DNA from: Isoetes taiwanensis
Lineage: Eukaryota > Streptophyta > Lycopodiopsida > Isoetales > Isoetaceae
Reading direction: 5' to 3'
Length of the DNA: 64,000 bases
Assembly: GCA_021234155.1 (NCBI GenBank)
Contig: JAJEKV010000040.1
Coordinates: 11,553,072 to 11,617,071 of the forward strand
The position numbers were made by a program, and so were the translations under genes. Under the pieces are notes generated by a model that was not told the DNA's origin, ran no database searches, and was given only the letters and a program-made list of their open reading frames with translations. Shown piece by piece: positions 36,954 to 48,778 of this stretch. Positions within the stretch are counted from its first letter, which is position 1; every line of letters begins with the position of its first letter.

Positions 36954-37232
36954 TTGCCTGCTTTAGAGATCACCGGTATAGATGAATTCATTGTAACTAA
37001 ATATGGTTCCAGGATTTGTGCAGATTGCCATTTGCCTGGGACTTTGTGTATGTGGACAGACTGTTCTACCTGTGTGGAACGCTGTACAGGGGCTGCAGGT
37101 GAATTTGGCACTTGTATAGGAGGAGCCGGTGAAGCCAGTGCACCTATCATTTTAATTGTGGGCTTAGTTGCTTTACTTCCTTTTGCTGTGGTGGGAATAT
37201 TTTACAGTGCTCTTCCTTCATATTCCATATAA
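36954..37232 (+). CDS. possible exon: Cys-rich single-pass membrane protein
   Basis: An open frame of 92 codons preceded by a good 3' splice site (TGTTTCAG at 36945-36952). The translation has eight clustered Cys (CADCHLPGTLCMWTDCSTC...) followed by a Gly-rich stretch and one hydrophobic segment (IILIVGLVALLPFAVVGIFY), then a stop. The layout suggests the last exon of a small membrane protein, but I cannot name a family and the upstream exons are not visible. It may belong to the decayed region around the 5-oxoprolinase copy. Confidence 0.3.
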   Translation: MPALEITGIDEFIVTKYGSRICADCHLPGTLCMWTDCSTCVERCTGAAGEFGTCIGGAGEASAPIILIVGLVALLPFAVVGIFYSALPSYSI

Positions 37233-37493
37233 CCTAAATTTACTGAACAAACGTCATATGTATTGTTCAGAACTCGAGCCACAACTATTAAGCAACAAAA
37301 GACATGCGTTTGCATTTTCAAGTAGCTTTATTTTTATTTTGCTTGCAACTTTCATGTATTTGATGCTATTAAATTCTTAGTAACCACCTTTAATTTATAA
37401 TATGGAGTTCTTCCTTCATGTTCTCAACTAAATTGACATGCAAAACCATTGACAGTTTCTAAGTTTTTTTGCCAGTTTCTAAGTTTTTTTGCG

Positions 37494-37690
37494 TTGCTCA
37501 AGTGGCGTCTATTTCTTTGATTATGAGAGAGAGCAGTGTCTATTACCCTCTAAGTTATGGGGAAAGAGCAGTGTCTATTACCCTCTAAGTTATGGGGAAT
37601 AAGGTTCTCTTGCAAATGCTCAAGTGGCGTCTATTTCTTTGATTATGAGAGAGAGCAGTGTCTATTACCCTCTAAGTTATGGGAAATTAA
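37494..37690. repeat. nested tandem repeat, 122-bp period
   Basis: CTCAAGTGGCGTCTATTTCT followed by GATTATGAGAGAGAGCAGTG is duplicated at 37497 and 37619. Inside, a 35-bp unit AGAGCAGTGTCTATTACC... is itself doubled (about 37531 and 37566). Noncoding, locally amplified. Confidence 0.85.
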
Positions 37691-37699
37691 CATTGGAAT

Positions 37700-38377
37700 C
37701 TATCAGAATATGACCTGTAAACATAATAATTACAACAACAAATTCTTAAAATTCATAAAATGTAAACTCTTACTTATTTCAATATTTGTTTCTTTGTTAC
37801 AGTATTTCAGAATGGGTTCGTCTAATTTTTTTCAAGCTCACAAAACTTATGCTTAGCTGAGTGAATCTTAGAAGTATTATTTGAATTCGATTGGAGAAGA
37901 ATATTTAAGGCAAGAGTAGCCAAATGCTATACAAATCCCGCTACTCTAAAACGAAATGACAAAATCTTACCTGCTAAAATCTTGCGCTAAAATCCGGTTG
38001 TAGAAGTGCAGAATCAGAATTGCGTAAGCCCATTCCAGATCGGTTTTCCTTTTTAGGTCCCAATTTAGGTCTCCCCAAGAACTGGATGCCTTATTTTTTG
38101 GCGGTCAAATTAGGATATGGCGTTTTTGCCTCAGAGAACAGCTAAATTTTGGGGCAGAACGCTGCTGAGAACGGTGTTGCTGCTAACAAAGAAAAAGCCC
38201 TAAATTTGAACGGGAACACGACACACCAGCATGGCAAGCTTTCCAACATGACGTTCTGCCGTTCTAATATGGCATTGAATGCCGTTCTATGCCAACTATG
38301 ATCTATACATCCCTCCCCCATCATCCCAATGGTTACCCTCTATGTAAATATATTTGAACCAAGTATTGATAGTTAAT
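37700..38377. other. no gene seen
   Basis: AT-rich; no supported coding region, RNA gene or element end. Confidence 0.5.
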
Positions 38378-38412
38378 CACTACAAGAATTTGTTGCGGCA
38401 GTGGTCGCACAA
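38378..38412 (+). mobile_element. CACTA-like transposon terminus
   Basis: CACTACAAGAATTTGTTGCG followed by GCAGTGGTCGCACAAC is the classic tip of plant CACTA (En/Spm) elements with a GCGGC/GTCGCA subterminal motif. No matching CTTGTAGTG end lies in the window, so the element is truncated or its other end lies outside. Confidence 0.6.
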
Positions 38413-39807
38413 CCATTTTGTTGTTTTTAGTGGATTCTTTGAATAGCAATATTTTTTACTTAAGATGTACTTAGTGAGATTGTGATACAAAAAACTCTCT
38501 ATAATATTGTACTTCATAAGAATTGTGCTCGAGGTGTGATGAATACATCTCTACCGGCTAGCATTGTTCTGAAAGCCCATGCAACAGCTGTGATGAGTAC
38601 ATTTCTATGGGCTAGTTTATAAGTCATATAGATGCCTTTGTCCTGATGACGGGGTATCGAAGTAATTATTGTACTACAAATGAGTACCTCAATGCTAAGT
38701 TCTATTACTTTGTGCATTCAATTCATGGGTTAGACTTTTAGACTGACTGCCATTATGTAAACAAATGCGAGTTCTAGTTTATGCTCCTATAATTTAATTC
38801 ACCTGTATGAAAGATGTAGATGAAGGGAGATCAAAATAGAGAATGGTATAATCATTGATGCTAGCTTAACTAGGCAATCTGAAGTTATTAACAAAAATAA
38901 TATTCTGACAATCAAGCTTCTTAGAGTTAACATAATTCCTCTTTTGAGAACTATCAGACCATTGCAAGTGGAAGATGGCACCATGTTTCAAAGCATCATG
39001 TGCTAAGAAAGTAACACAATTTAAAAACACGACACTCTTAGAAGCAAAATTATTCATGAAGGAAGCAGAATGTAGATTTGATTTTACCTGTTGCAACAGT
39101 AGGAATGTCAATTGCGGCGCATGTAGCACCTCTAAATATTAGGTAGTGCTTGTCAAGACTTTGCGTCGCAACATTGGAAATATCTTGCAGCGCATGTAAA
39201 GCCTCTGAATTTTAGCTTAGTGCTTGTAAACCGGCTTTAATTTGATTGCTAAGCAATTTTGAATACGAACCAAAGGCATCTTCTTAGTTTCAATACAAAT
39301 CAAATTCGTCTTCCTAGCTTCCCAATAATTAACGAGTATCTAGTTGAGTTAAACTAGAATAAATTGCAGACATATATGCGGAGCGAAGCATATTTTAACT
39401 CCCGTTCAATATTCTCTTTCCTGACTACTTCTTTTTCCATCTCTTTCTTTTCCACTCTTTTTTCGGACATACTACTGCAGCAGTGCTGATGGGAAATAAA
39501 TACCTGGCTGCAAATAAAATGAGCAGGGGGTTGACACCAAACAAACACCAGACAAATATTGTTAGACAATAATCTTCTGCGGGAAATAAAATAGGCAGGG
39601 GAAAATACTACTGCTGCTGCACCAAGTTAATAGACGCCAAGCAGAACTAACACCAAGCAAGAAATAAACCCAACAACACAGGAAAAATCATATAATGCTT
39701 GAAGGATTTTTACACTCTGTGAGAAAATCCAAGTTTATATCCGAGAATATTTCTAGTCACCACAGAAACAACAGATCAAAAGAAACAACCAGGTAGCGTC
39801 AGGAACT
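38413..39807. other. no gene seen
   Basis: AT-rich, no recognisable coding sequence. A short repeat with GTGATGA(A/G)TACAT(C/T)TCTA(C/T) occurs at about 38537 and 38591. Confidence 0.5.
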
Positions 39808-40226
39808 CCGTATATATCATCCGGGAAGTGGTTTTTTCGGACAAAATAGAGTGATTAATCCGAACATCCGGTATCAGCCAGGGTGGTTAATCCCGAAATC
39901 CGATATCAGCCAAGTGGTTAATCAGGACAAAAAGTGGTTAATCCGGACAAAAAACTAGGCGTAGAACTATGCGGCGGGAGCAGAAATTTTGATCAGGTCG
40001 CTCTTGCTGCTCCATGGGCGGGTTGATCCGCTTTAAAAAGCATGCCAATCGCTTTGTATGCTCCTTTTATACTAGATTGATGAAGAGAGGAAGAGATTTG
40101 AGGCGAAATAGAGCAGAATCGATCAAAAAAAAGGCAAAAACAGTTGGTTTTGGGCTTGAAATTGCGCGGTTCTTCATGACTGATAATGGGTGTCCGAAAA
40201 AACCACTTCCTGGATGATATATACGG
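39808..40226. repeat. 419-bp MITE with 35-bp terminal inverted repeats
   Basis: Ends CCGTATATATCATCC(G/A)GGAA followed by GTGGTTTTTTCGGAC are inverted at 39808-39842 and 40192-40226 with one mismatch. Four subterminal copies of GTGGTTAATC or GTGATTAATC variants lie at about 39850-39945. No long coding frame. A nonautonomous DNA transposon; the exact target duplication is unclear because the ends are TA-rich. Confidence 0.85.
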
Positions 40227-41626
40227 CCTTCCGCGCACAGCTTGGTCATTGCCCTACATTCAAATAAATCAATTCTATTTCGTTTCTCCTTATCTCGCTG
40301 CTACAGTTCTCCTGATTCCTGATAGAGGACGCTCCGTAGGCCACCATGCATCTCTAAATCGGGCAGTGGCAGATGCTCCTTCTATTCCATCTGGCAAATT
40401 AAAGCTATTCGACTTTGGGTCGATGGATGCCTGCTCCTCCCTTTCATATCAGCGAAAAGATATTAGAGCTCTCCACAATAATCCAAAACTCTCTCGAAGC
40501 AAAGATCTAGTATTTGGCATGTTGCCAATGCTTCAAAAGAAAAGCCCAATTTGTTGCATGGCCTGCTCTTCTGCCAATTGAACATCGAAACCAATTTAGA
40601 TGAGTAAAGATTGTCTAACTATCGAGTTGGCAGGTAGCACAACACGGCCAGACAACTCCTTCCTATTAAGAGGAGCTGTTGAAAAGCTTCCAGAACCTCC
40701 GGTTCTAATCCAGAACATGCTTAAATATTCTGCTGCTACTTAAATACCATGCCGCTGCTCAAACCAATTACAGATAAACTTGGCTGCTGCCTTGCCCTTA
40801 AATATGCCGCCATATAGCTCATAAATGTGTGGCTCTTCACACAACGACTCATGTCTCTTCTAGAATCTTCCAGCAAATCTCGATGTTAGGGACAAGCTTC
40901 CTGAAGAAACGAAATCTTCCACAACGGTTTCTAGAGATTACTCCATCCTGTAATCTCCCACAACGGTTTCTAGAAATTACTCCATCCTTTAGAATCTTCT
41001 ACTAGCTTCCATTACAGGCACCATTGAATTTTTTTTTAATGTCTAATTATAAAACATTCTAGAATCTACCCTATTATAATTATATATTAGAGATAAAGCA
41101 TCATAAAAAATATGGTTAAAAAAAGTTAAATTAGTATATTTATACCAAGTATATTTATCACATTGTGTATTGATAATTAATCCATGAAAACTTATGCAGT
41201 TAATTTTATTATGTCAAGATACTAGGGAAGATAAATGTGCTCAAATACCAATCCCCTAAACTTGGCATATAAACATTAGTACATATCATGTACTCTAAGT
41301 ATTTATCTAACTCATGTAATTATTATTGGCAAGATGCTTTGGCATATTCTGTGTTTGGGGGGCAAAAAATAGAACGGAAAAAAAAAGGAAAAAAAATCAG
41401 CCGCCACGTTCTTTCTCTGATCTATCTCATCGACTTCTAGCACGTAGCGAGATCTGGAAGTCCCGTAATGATTCTGGCATAGCAGATCTTCTGCTGCCAG
41501 ATTATGAGTCTGCAAACGAATTGCAGCTGGACGAAGATAAGAAGTGGCACAACCACAGCCACACCGAGATATTTGTGAAATCATTGCAGACATTTACGTG
41601 TTGAAATTTCTGTGGTTTTCTTTGAG
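40227..41626. other. no supported gene
   Basis: Several TCTAGAA / CTTCCA motifs occur at 40860-41060, resembling the satellite at 61.4-62.1 kb. Open frames at 40186-40581 and 41312-41604 are unrecognised. Confidence 0.45.
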
Positions 41627-41635
41627 TATAAATAG
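41627..41635 (+). promoter_or_regulatory. TATA-box-like core promoter
   Basis: TATAAATAG lies about 75 nt before AAGGTATG (41699), which looks like a 5' splice donor after a short untranslated exon. It resembles a plant core promoter, but no convincing coding exon follows, so it may be a relic. Confidence 0.35.
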
Positions 41636-41711
41636 GGTTAGATCGCCCAAATTTTTTCAGCTCGTTACCTGATCAGATCAGTTAGATCGCTTCCGTTTAA
41701 GGTATGTCGCC

Positions 41712-41812
41712 TGTGAGTTTCCCTGCTTTTATTTTGTCCTTCACAGTCACTAGTTACTGTTTTGTGAGTTTCCTGCTTTTCTTTTGTTCTTCACAGTCAC
41801 TAGTTACTGTTC
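41712..41812. repeat. 51-bp tandem duplication
   Basis: GTGAGTTTCC(C)TGCTTTT and CTTCACAGTCACTAGTTACT occur twice in tandem. Each unit ends in an acceptor-like TTCACAG, so a duplication within an intron is possible. Confidence 0.8.
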
Positions 41813-42720
41813 GATCTTCTAGAAATGCTCCCCTTAAAGGGCGAAATCCCCGTGCCAAGTCCGGTGCCATACCCATCTTGAGAAAATCCACCCAAACCTA
41901 TCCGGCCAAGCTCGAGACTACGCTAAGTTTCAGATTGAAGCTTTTCTGCATCGCCCGACCATCTGGCGGGCAATATCGCCGATTTCTAAGCTTTTCGTCG
42001 GTGGCTTACTTACAACAAACCGCCGGCCTTAGATGGAATCCGGGCCTTAGAAACGCCTCTGCCCGGCCCCTAATCGGTCTTAGAAATGCTCGCCTTAGAA
42101 ACGCGCCGCCTTTGAAATGGCATATCTTTGTGGAAAAGAACCGTCTCTCGCAATGTCTACGCATTGTTGTATATTCAGCGAGAAAAGTTCGGTGTCAATG
42201 AACAACCGGGGAGCATTGCCTAACCAAGGTCCAAAAGGAAATGTGCTTTGTTAAGTTTGACATAAGCATTCTTTGGCAGCAACCCTTGGGATTTTGGGGA
42301 CCTGCGACGGTACAACAAATCATCCTATACCGCACTAAAAATGACTGCAGCCAGACGGCACAATCAATTTTCAAACAAACGCTCTCATCATCATCTTCTA
42401 GCTCCACAGACCGGCCTCCTCAAAAATAAAAAGCCAACTCATAAAGGCGAAGTCGGGGAAGTGATCCTAAGTGACGTTAAGTTAACAAGTCACGCTATTT
42501 ATAGAATGGCATGTGGGCATTAGATTCAACTCTTTCTAGAAAGCTAATTTAATACAATTTTGAATGGAAGCCATTTTTCCGAAAGGAAAAAAAAAAGTGG
42601 AAGTTTCATAAGTACCTCTTCATATAAGGTCCAACATAAAGACGTCTTCATATGACTTGGGTCCAATCTTTTTGGGCAACGGAGGCGTGTATTCCCGGCA
42701 GCCAAAAGTGTCAAGGTTGC
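41813..42720. other. no supported gene
   Basis: An open frame (41704-42201) repeats LRNA-type words from a CTTAGAAA(C/T)GC sequence repeat, but shows no domain I recognise. Confidence 0.4.
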
Positions 42721-43130
42721 AAACACTAAGTTTGCCTAATGCCACAAATTCAAACTGCGATGAATGAATCCATGTCTACATTTAAGTACATTTCATCCCA
42801 CATATCTACCGTAGTTCATGATCTGAGAGGTGTGGTGTCTCAATGCAAGTTTGTGGGAATCGGCCTCTCGGGTTTGTAGGCTGCCCGGTGAAAGTGTCAC
42901 TGCTTGCCCCATCTTGCTTTTTTTTCTCTCACATTGAGGTCGGATATTGAGGCAGCCATATGACTTCAAGCTGCAAAAACACTAAGTTTGCATCGCCACA
43001 AATTCTCACACGATGAATGAATCCATGTCTACATTTAACTACATTTCATCCCAACATATCTCTTGCAGTTCATCGGTTACATTCTTGCTTTTTCTCTCTC
43101 ACATTGAGGTCGATATTGAGCATGCTACGG
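42721..43130. repeat. 256-bp tandem duplication
   Basis: AAACACTAAGTTTGC starts both units (42721 and 42977). Both share GATGAATGAATCCATGTCTA and TCTCTCACATTGAGGTCG with indels between. Noncoding. Confidence 0.85.
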
Positions 43131-44569
43131 TGATCATTATTGATTTACCACTTTTTTTTTTTTTGTAGGTATTTGGGAGTTTTCTTTGTCTCGACGGGGA
43201 CAATTAGGGAGCTCGGATTCTCGGGCATGATGATTTCTCATGAAATGATTTCTATAAGTGTCGCATTTTTTTCTTTCATTTCTTTATCTTCTTGCAAGGA
43301 ACTTTTCAATCTAGAAGATTGAAGTTGAGAAGGGAACTGTTGCTTAGATCCGAACATCTTTGGTGCGCTCTATAGAAATGAGATGAATCTTATTTGTTTA
43401 ATTGATAGAATAGAATCTGGAAATTTGACATGCTTGCATAGGTAATTTGCAATAAGCTACACCATGGACTATTTTTCATGTAACAAAACCTTTCCGGCTT
43501 ACTTATAGAGACTAGCTCCTCAATTGCATGGTGCTTGACTATTTTGAACTCCCTTGACTTTTAATGTTCTTCCTTATGCAGTTTTAGCATATGGTCTACT
43601 CTGCATGGAAGCTTTGAGACTGTAAGAGCCTCATTGTAGTTAACGTACGTGTTTTTTATTGTTGTTGATGCATCCTCTCTTTAAGTGTTTGTATCAATAA
43701 AAAATCGAGAAAAGCCGCATGGTGATAGCATGCATTGCTGAAATTGCACAAGAGAGGTGCAGCAATTGTTCCTTATGTAGACATTAGCTTTTTTCCTTTG
43801 ATATTAGAACGCATCCATGATTTTTATTTTCTTCATGTTGGAATGTTATGATGCAGCAGGGGAAATTGTTATTTCCACATTCAATTTTACTAGGTCCTTA
43901 TGCCGATCGTCATCAAAGATCTGTCTTCAGCAGAGGCAGTAAATCGTTGCAGTGCTGCTTTTTGTGCGGGTGAACATTGTAAGAGTTATGGAGAGACCAA
44001 ATGAGACCACTCTTAAATAGCATTCCGTCTGAGCAAGCTAATGCATTGGCATCTGTCGTGACAAACGGAGGCTTGACTTCTGGTTGTTGCAGAGCAAGGA
44101 ACGCATGCGCATTAAAGCTTAAAAAGAAGAGAAGTGGAAATAATACAATTTGCATGTCACTCCATTCTACAATAAGAATAGCATGTAATAGGCTCTTTAG
44201 GAACCTTCAAAGATTGTGCTTACCCAGATTATGTGTAATCGTATTTAAAACGAAATCAAGAGGATGATTTCCCGCATATTTGCACAGATCATATTCAAAA
44301 CAACATCAAGAAAATGATTTTAGCACATTTGTGTACGATTTTGAGTCGAGTCTGGTGTGGTTTGCCTGTGGGCACTCTCTTTGTTTATGAGCTGCAAATG
44401 TTAATACCTCAGAACAAATGGCATGAAGGAAATAACATTACAGGCATGTATGCTGTGCACTCTACAATGAGAGAACTTGGTGCCGCTCTACAATAGAGCA
44501 ACATATATGTAGGCATATATGTTTTTTGCAAACTTCTATTTCAACCACTCTAGCTTGGTTCTAGTCTAG
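43131..44569. other. no supported gene
   Basis: AT-rich stretch without a recognisable coding region. The frames at 43913-44267 lie on opposite strands of the same DNA and match nothing known to me. Confidence 0.5.
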
Positions 44570-44885
44570 CAATTGGTGCAAATGAAATCAGGATTGGTGC
44601 AAATGAAATCAGGAATAAAGAAAGAACCGAGGCCCTTGGTTCTAGTCTAGCAGTTGGTGCAAATGAAATCAAGATTAGTGCAAATGAAATCAGGAATAAA
44701 GAACCAAATGAAATCAGAAATAAAGAACCGAAGCCATGTTCGCATTGTTTGGTGTATGAACCAACATTTATTGAAATTAGGATTGGCGCAAATGAAATCA
44801 GGAATAAATAACCACATGAAATCAAGAATAAAGAACCAAGGGCATGTTTGCATTGTTTGGTGTATGAACCAACATTTACTGATGA
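44570..44885. repeat. nested tandem repeats
   Basis: GGTGCAAATGAAATCAGGA and AATAAAGAACC(A/G) units repeat many times, and a longer unit ending GCATTGTTTGGTGTATGAAC is duplicated (about 44735 and 44853). The three-frame hydrophobic translations on the minus strand are by-products of the repeat. Confidence 0.85.
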
Positions 44886-45360
44886 CTTAACATATGCAAA
44901 TGATTAGGTAGCTTTGGGTGCACATGCATCTTTGGAGTTGTTAACTTATCTTGCCCCAGGTGTAATGGAAATCAAAAGTAGCATTGAAATTAAGGCAAAA
45001 GGAATCCAAAGATGTACTTAGTGAGCAAAGCACTTAAAAACCGTATCAATTCTTATGTCAAAAATATTTTTGTTGGAATAGTTTAGCCTTATGAGGGTCA
45101 CATATCTTGAGCATAAAATGTCGATGTTTCTCCACACGAAAGGTGCAACTCGTAGAAGCATAACTCAACTTTGTGTATGTTGAGAAACATGATATTTTGC
45201 CATTAACAAACCTTTGTTTGGTACTCCAAAACATTCGAGGGTAATCGTTTTAGTCCTAGGTATAGATTCTATGGTTTCGCTGGGCATTTGACCAAGGGGT
45301 AAAGATGAAACGAGATTTGAACGAGGTTTTTTACTAAAGGGCTAAGTTGATAAACCCAGT

Positions 45361-46027
45361 CGAAAATGGCAGGTCAGAGAGAATACCCAGAGGTTTCCCA
45401 CTATTAGACGCATGTACTTTGTTAATCCTTCAGAAGGAGAGCGATACTATTTACGACTCCTGTTGACCCACGTGACAGGTGCAATTAATTTTGAAGATTT
45501 ACGCTCTTTTGCCGGGGAGTTGTGTGCGACATATAAAGAAGCTTGCATTCGTCGTGGGTTGCTTCGAGATGACACAGAATGGCTTGAGTCTCTTCGAGAA
45601 GCAGCAGCATGGGGCATGCCACCACAATTGCGGCACATGTTCGCCATGATCCTTTTAAATTGTGAACCATCGAATCCACTACAACTGTGGGAAGAAGTCA
45701 AGCTTTCTACGAGCAATGACTTCTTGCATGAGGCACGTATTTTGCTTCTCTTATTTTGATATGCCAAACAGAATTGCAGGTCCTCCCAATCTACAGATGA
45801 ATAACCATTTCAGAAGATCTTGGCACTTCATTTGCATTGGAATCAATGATCTCTGGCAGAGCCTATATAACAAGAAGATGACTATTGAAGAAGTTGAATT
45901 AAACATTATTCCAGAAGCTATACAAGCAGTAGCAGCATCCATTGAGGTGCATAATACTGATTTTTTCTTTTTTGCTCTGCTGCTAACTATATACCTATGG
46001 AGGAGCAAGAAATTTCATCATTGTTAA
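45361..46027 (+). pseudogene. Helitron helicase fragment
   Basis: The frame at 45412-45759 reads MYFVNPSEGERYYLRLLLTH, then GAINFEDLRSFAGELCATYK, EACIRRGLLRDDTEWLESL and PPQLRHMFAMILLNCEPSNP. This is the conserved block between the Rep and PIF1-helicase regions of plant Helitron transposases. The match continues after a frame change (MPNRIAGPP... to about 46027) and then stops. The Rep domain and helicase motifs are missing, so it is an isolated fragment. Confidence 0.85.
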
Positions 46028-46315
46028 TGTTTTAATTAGCCAGGTTAACAACGTTATAATAAACCTAGACAAGCAGGCTAGGAAACAAAGACATTACAAA
46101 ATAGAAACATTCATTTGAAATGTAAATCCTTCACGTCACTTTGGTATCACAATATCAAGGGAATAGATTTCGAAGATCTAAATGTTCTTGCCTTTTAGCT
46201 ATTGGACTGGTTAACATGATTAATCAAGGAATTGTTTGGTTGATTTTTTTTCTCCCCTTTTCTTTTTTTAAACCCCTTCGTATTACTTGAGCTTCGACTG
46301 ATACGAAGTCGGTAA

Positions 46316-46354
46316 AGAGAAATGTTCGCGGCGGCCTTGGCCGCCGCGATAAAT
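46316..46354 (-). repeat. palindromic CACTA-like terminus relic, copy 2
   Basis: Perfect hairpin arms CGCGGCGGCC and GGCCGCCGCG around TT, flanked by GAAATGTT and ATAAATTTC. On the minus strand the tip reads TTACAAGAAATTTATCGCGG. A related copy lies at 25721. Confidence 0.5.
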
Positions 46355-46581
46355 TTCTTGTAAAAATTAATTGAACTTACCATATTTCAATACCATGTCA
46401 CAAAACAATGTTGGTTTATGACATTAGTAATATATACTGATGAATCATCCTACATAACCCGACATAGTTTGTAAACTTTTGAAGTTGCACGTATTGATTT
46501 ATGGTTCAGTTTTCACTAACAAATCATTAAATAAAATCATATTGATTCAGTTTTGGGGGCCCTGTGTCATCATGGTCCTTC

Positions 46582-46613
46582 CATTAGAGTTTTTTTGAGA
46601 TCAAATAAGGGCC
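46582..46613 (+). repeat. left terminal inverted repeat
   Basis: CATTAGAGTTTTTTTGAG, then A, then TCAAATAAGGGCC. It pairs with 59498-59529 with a single A/G difference at position 19. Confidence 0.85.
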
Positions 46614-47002
46614 CTTACTCGATGGCACGTCAAAAAGCTCGCGGCCAATGGGGAGCCGAGCTTGTACAGAACTTTTTCACCGAGCCTTGGTTTCGCGTTT
46701 CCAGGTGTCAACTGCACGTAGCTTCGGTAATGTCCGTGCCTCTAGCTTCGGGTGTCAGATTACACACGTGGCAATTATAACCGTTAGCTCCCGCCCTCAA
46801 TTCCCGCTCAGGTGTTTTCCACAACAGAGTTTGCGCGAAGATCGATTGCCCGCGCCAAGGGAGCTTGGGTTCACTCGGGAACTGCTTCGACCTGCGCTAA
46901 AGGGAGTTTCGACCACAGAAAAACTTCGATCAAGGTAAAATCGCGTAGCCTTTCCTAGTATTTCGATTCCGCTCCACATTCTGATTTGAATTCTGTGACT
47001 AG
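46614..47002. other. left subterminal region
   Basis: GC-richer subterminal DNA with several GTAGCTTCGG / CTAGCTTCGGG words and no convincing gene. Should contain the promoter of the gene starting at 47003; no TATA box stands out. Confidence 0.4.
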
Positions 47003-48217
47003 ATGGCTATAAGCTCTATCACAGTCGGAAATGAGTTTGAAAGCTTCGTGGTGTCGACCGGGAGCTTTGTTACACTCCAACCTGCAATGCGAGGTGAATG
47101 GCGAGTCAAAAGATGCAGGAGAAATGATGTTTCTGCACATTGGAAGGCTTTGGTGGTCGGATTTCGATCAGGCAAAGAGATATTTGTACAAGTAAGGCAT
47201 GTATACACTCCAACAGATATGGCAAAAGAAAAAATAAGCAAGCGACGAACTTTCCCACGGTTAGAAGCAAATTGTGAGTATGTAATTCTATGCAATCCAT
47301 ATTCAAATTAGTTCAGTTACTTATCCAGTTCCTTCCCATTCTCTCAGGTTTGTGTATATCTGATGTGGAGAACACTGTCTCTTCACACTCGATAAGCAGT
47401 GTTTTCCATTGCTTTCACCAAGATATGGGCTGCTTGTTGTTCGAAGGTAGCACACCAAGATGCATTTCGAGGAGAAAGGGGTATATGGTTCTGGAGGTAT
47501 GAATACTCTCCACGAAGATCCAAGCTAACTGAGCTTCCATTGCCCAGCCTGTCCGATTTATACTGCAGGCCTCTGGATGCCACTTCTATCTTATTAGCAC
47601 GGAGTAAGTTGTCGCAGGAAATGTTCACGGCATTGAAGGAGAAGGGAGGAGTCTGCGGGCATGTGAAGATAAATTTAGGAATTGATCTGTTCATTGCCAT
47701 ATTCAAGAGCGCCGACAATGTAAAGAAGACCTTGAAGATGTTTACAGTTCAACAGTCGGCGGATTGTTTTTTAGATAGTGTATTTCTTGAAGGTTGGAGT
47801 GCTCGACTTCACGATGGAGCTGAATGTACTGAATGCAGGATAAGTCGAGACACGGTTCGGTTCAGATATTGCATTCGGAAGCAAACTCTGTATGTCACTT
47901 TTAAGTATAGGAGATGGCGAAATGTCCGTGAAGGAAGAAAGTACGTCTGGATTCCTGTCGAACAAGATGACAATGATGGCACTCATTCCGTTGTCATAGA
48001 CTTGAACATTCATAAGGATAATCAGCTGTTCAAAAGTCTGAGAGCGGAGAGCGAGTGGTCTCTATTCGATGTTCGGCGCCAATTGGAGTTTGAGACAGAC
48101 TTAAACTTCTTCCATTTCATGATAGATGGCCAGAAGGTGGGAAAGCGCAGAGAAGAATGCTATAAATTGGGGTCATGCATGCCCCCCAAAGTCATATCTG
48201 TATATGAATCTATCTAA
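47003..48217 (+). CDS. element gene 1: possible BAH-like protein, spliced
   Basis: Starts at ATG 47003. The first exon probably ends in GCAAATT with donor GTGAGTATG, and a 74-nt intron ends in CATTCTCTCAG (about 47348), joining ...FPRLEANC to LCISDVENTVSSHSISSVFH. The joined text (FVTLQPAMRGEWRVKRC, IFVQVRHVYTPTDM, LCISDVENTVSSHSI) has the look of a BAH domain, a chromatin-reading module; this is weak, by-eye similarity. The next piece, in another frame (47510-48217), runs to a stop at 48215 and ends in a compact SLFDVRRQLEFETDLNFFHF plus MIDGQKVGKRREE module of ubiquitin-like appearance. The second junction (about 47500) is unresolved: a further intron or a frameshift. Role in the element unknown. 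Confidence 0.5.
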
Positions 48218-48335
48218 TATAAATATAAGTGATTGTTAACTGTAGATCTATTGTATATTAATTGCAAACATTTGCTTTCATTGGGATATAAGACTTAAAG
48301 TAGCCATGTTATGTACAACTCTGATTGTGGATGTG

Positions 48336-48699
48336 TTTTCACACCGTACTTACGGTGCGAAATTGTGGCTCTCATAAAATATGGAAGGGCCATTTTCGCA
48401 CCGTAGCCACGGTGCGAAAATGTGCATAGCATAAAAAAAGAAAGGGGTATATTCGCACCGTAGCCACGGTGCGAAGTTATACATACAATAAGATATTGAA
48501 GTGCTGTTTTCGCACCGTAGCCACGATGCGAAAATGTGCACAGAATAAAAAATGGAATGGGTATTTTCGCACCGTAGCCACGGTGCAAAATTGTGAATAG
48601 AATAACTTATCGAAGTCTTGTTTTCGCACCGTAGCCACGGTGCGAATTTGTGCATAGCATAAATTAAGGAAGTGTTATTTTCGCATCGTTGCCACGTTC
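48336..48699. repeat. palindrome block 1, seven units, 57-bp period
   Basis: Units TTTTCGCACCGT-AGCC-ACGGTGCGAAAA start at 48336, 48393, 48450, 48507, 48564, 48621 and 48678, exactly 57 bp apart. The first and last are degenerate. Spacers share words like TGTGCATAGCATAAA. The period is a multiple of three, which produces the Arg/Cys-rich repeats (APWLRCEN) in several frames; these are not genes. Confidence 0.95.
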
Positions 48700-48778
48700 T
48701 TAGTCTCTATTGCAAATCAAGCCGCTACAAAGGCGCTCACATTCTAAGTGTCATAAATCGAGGCGCTGCTCCACGAGA

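Noticed and set aside
48295-48655. Open frames with repeated APWLRCEN peptides
   Set aside because: They arise because the 57-bp palindrome period is a multiple of three; stops fall outside the array.
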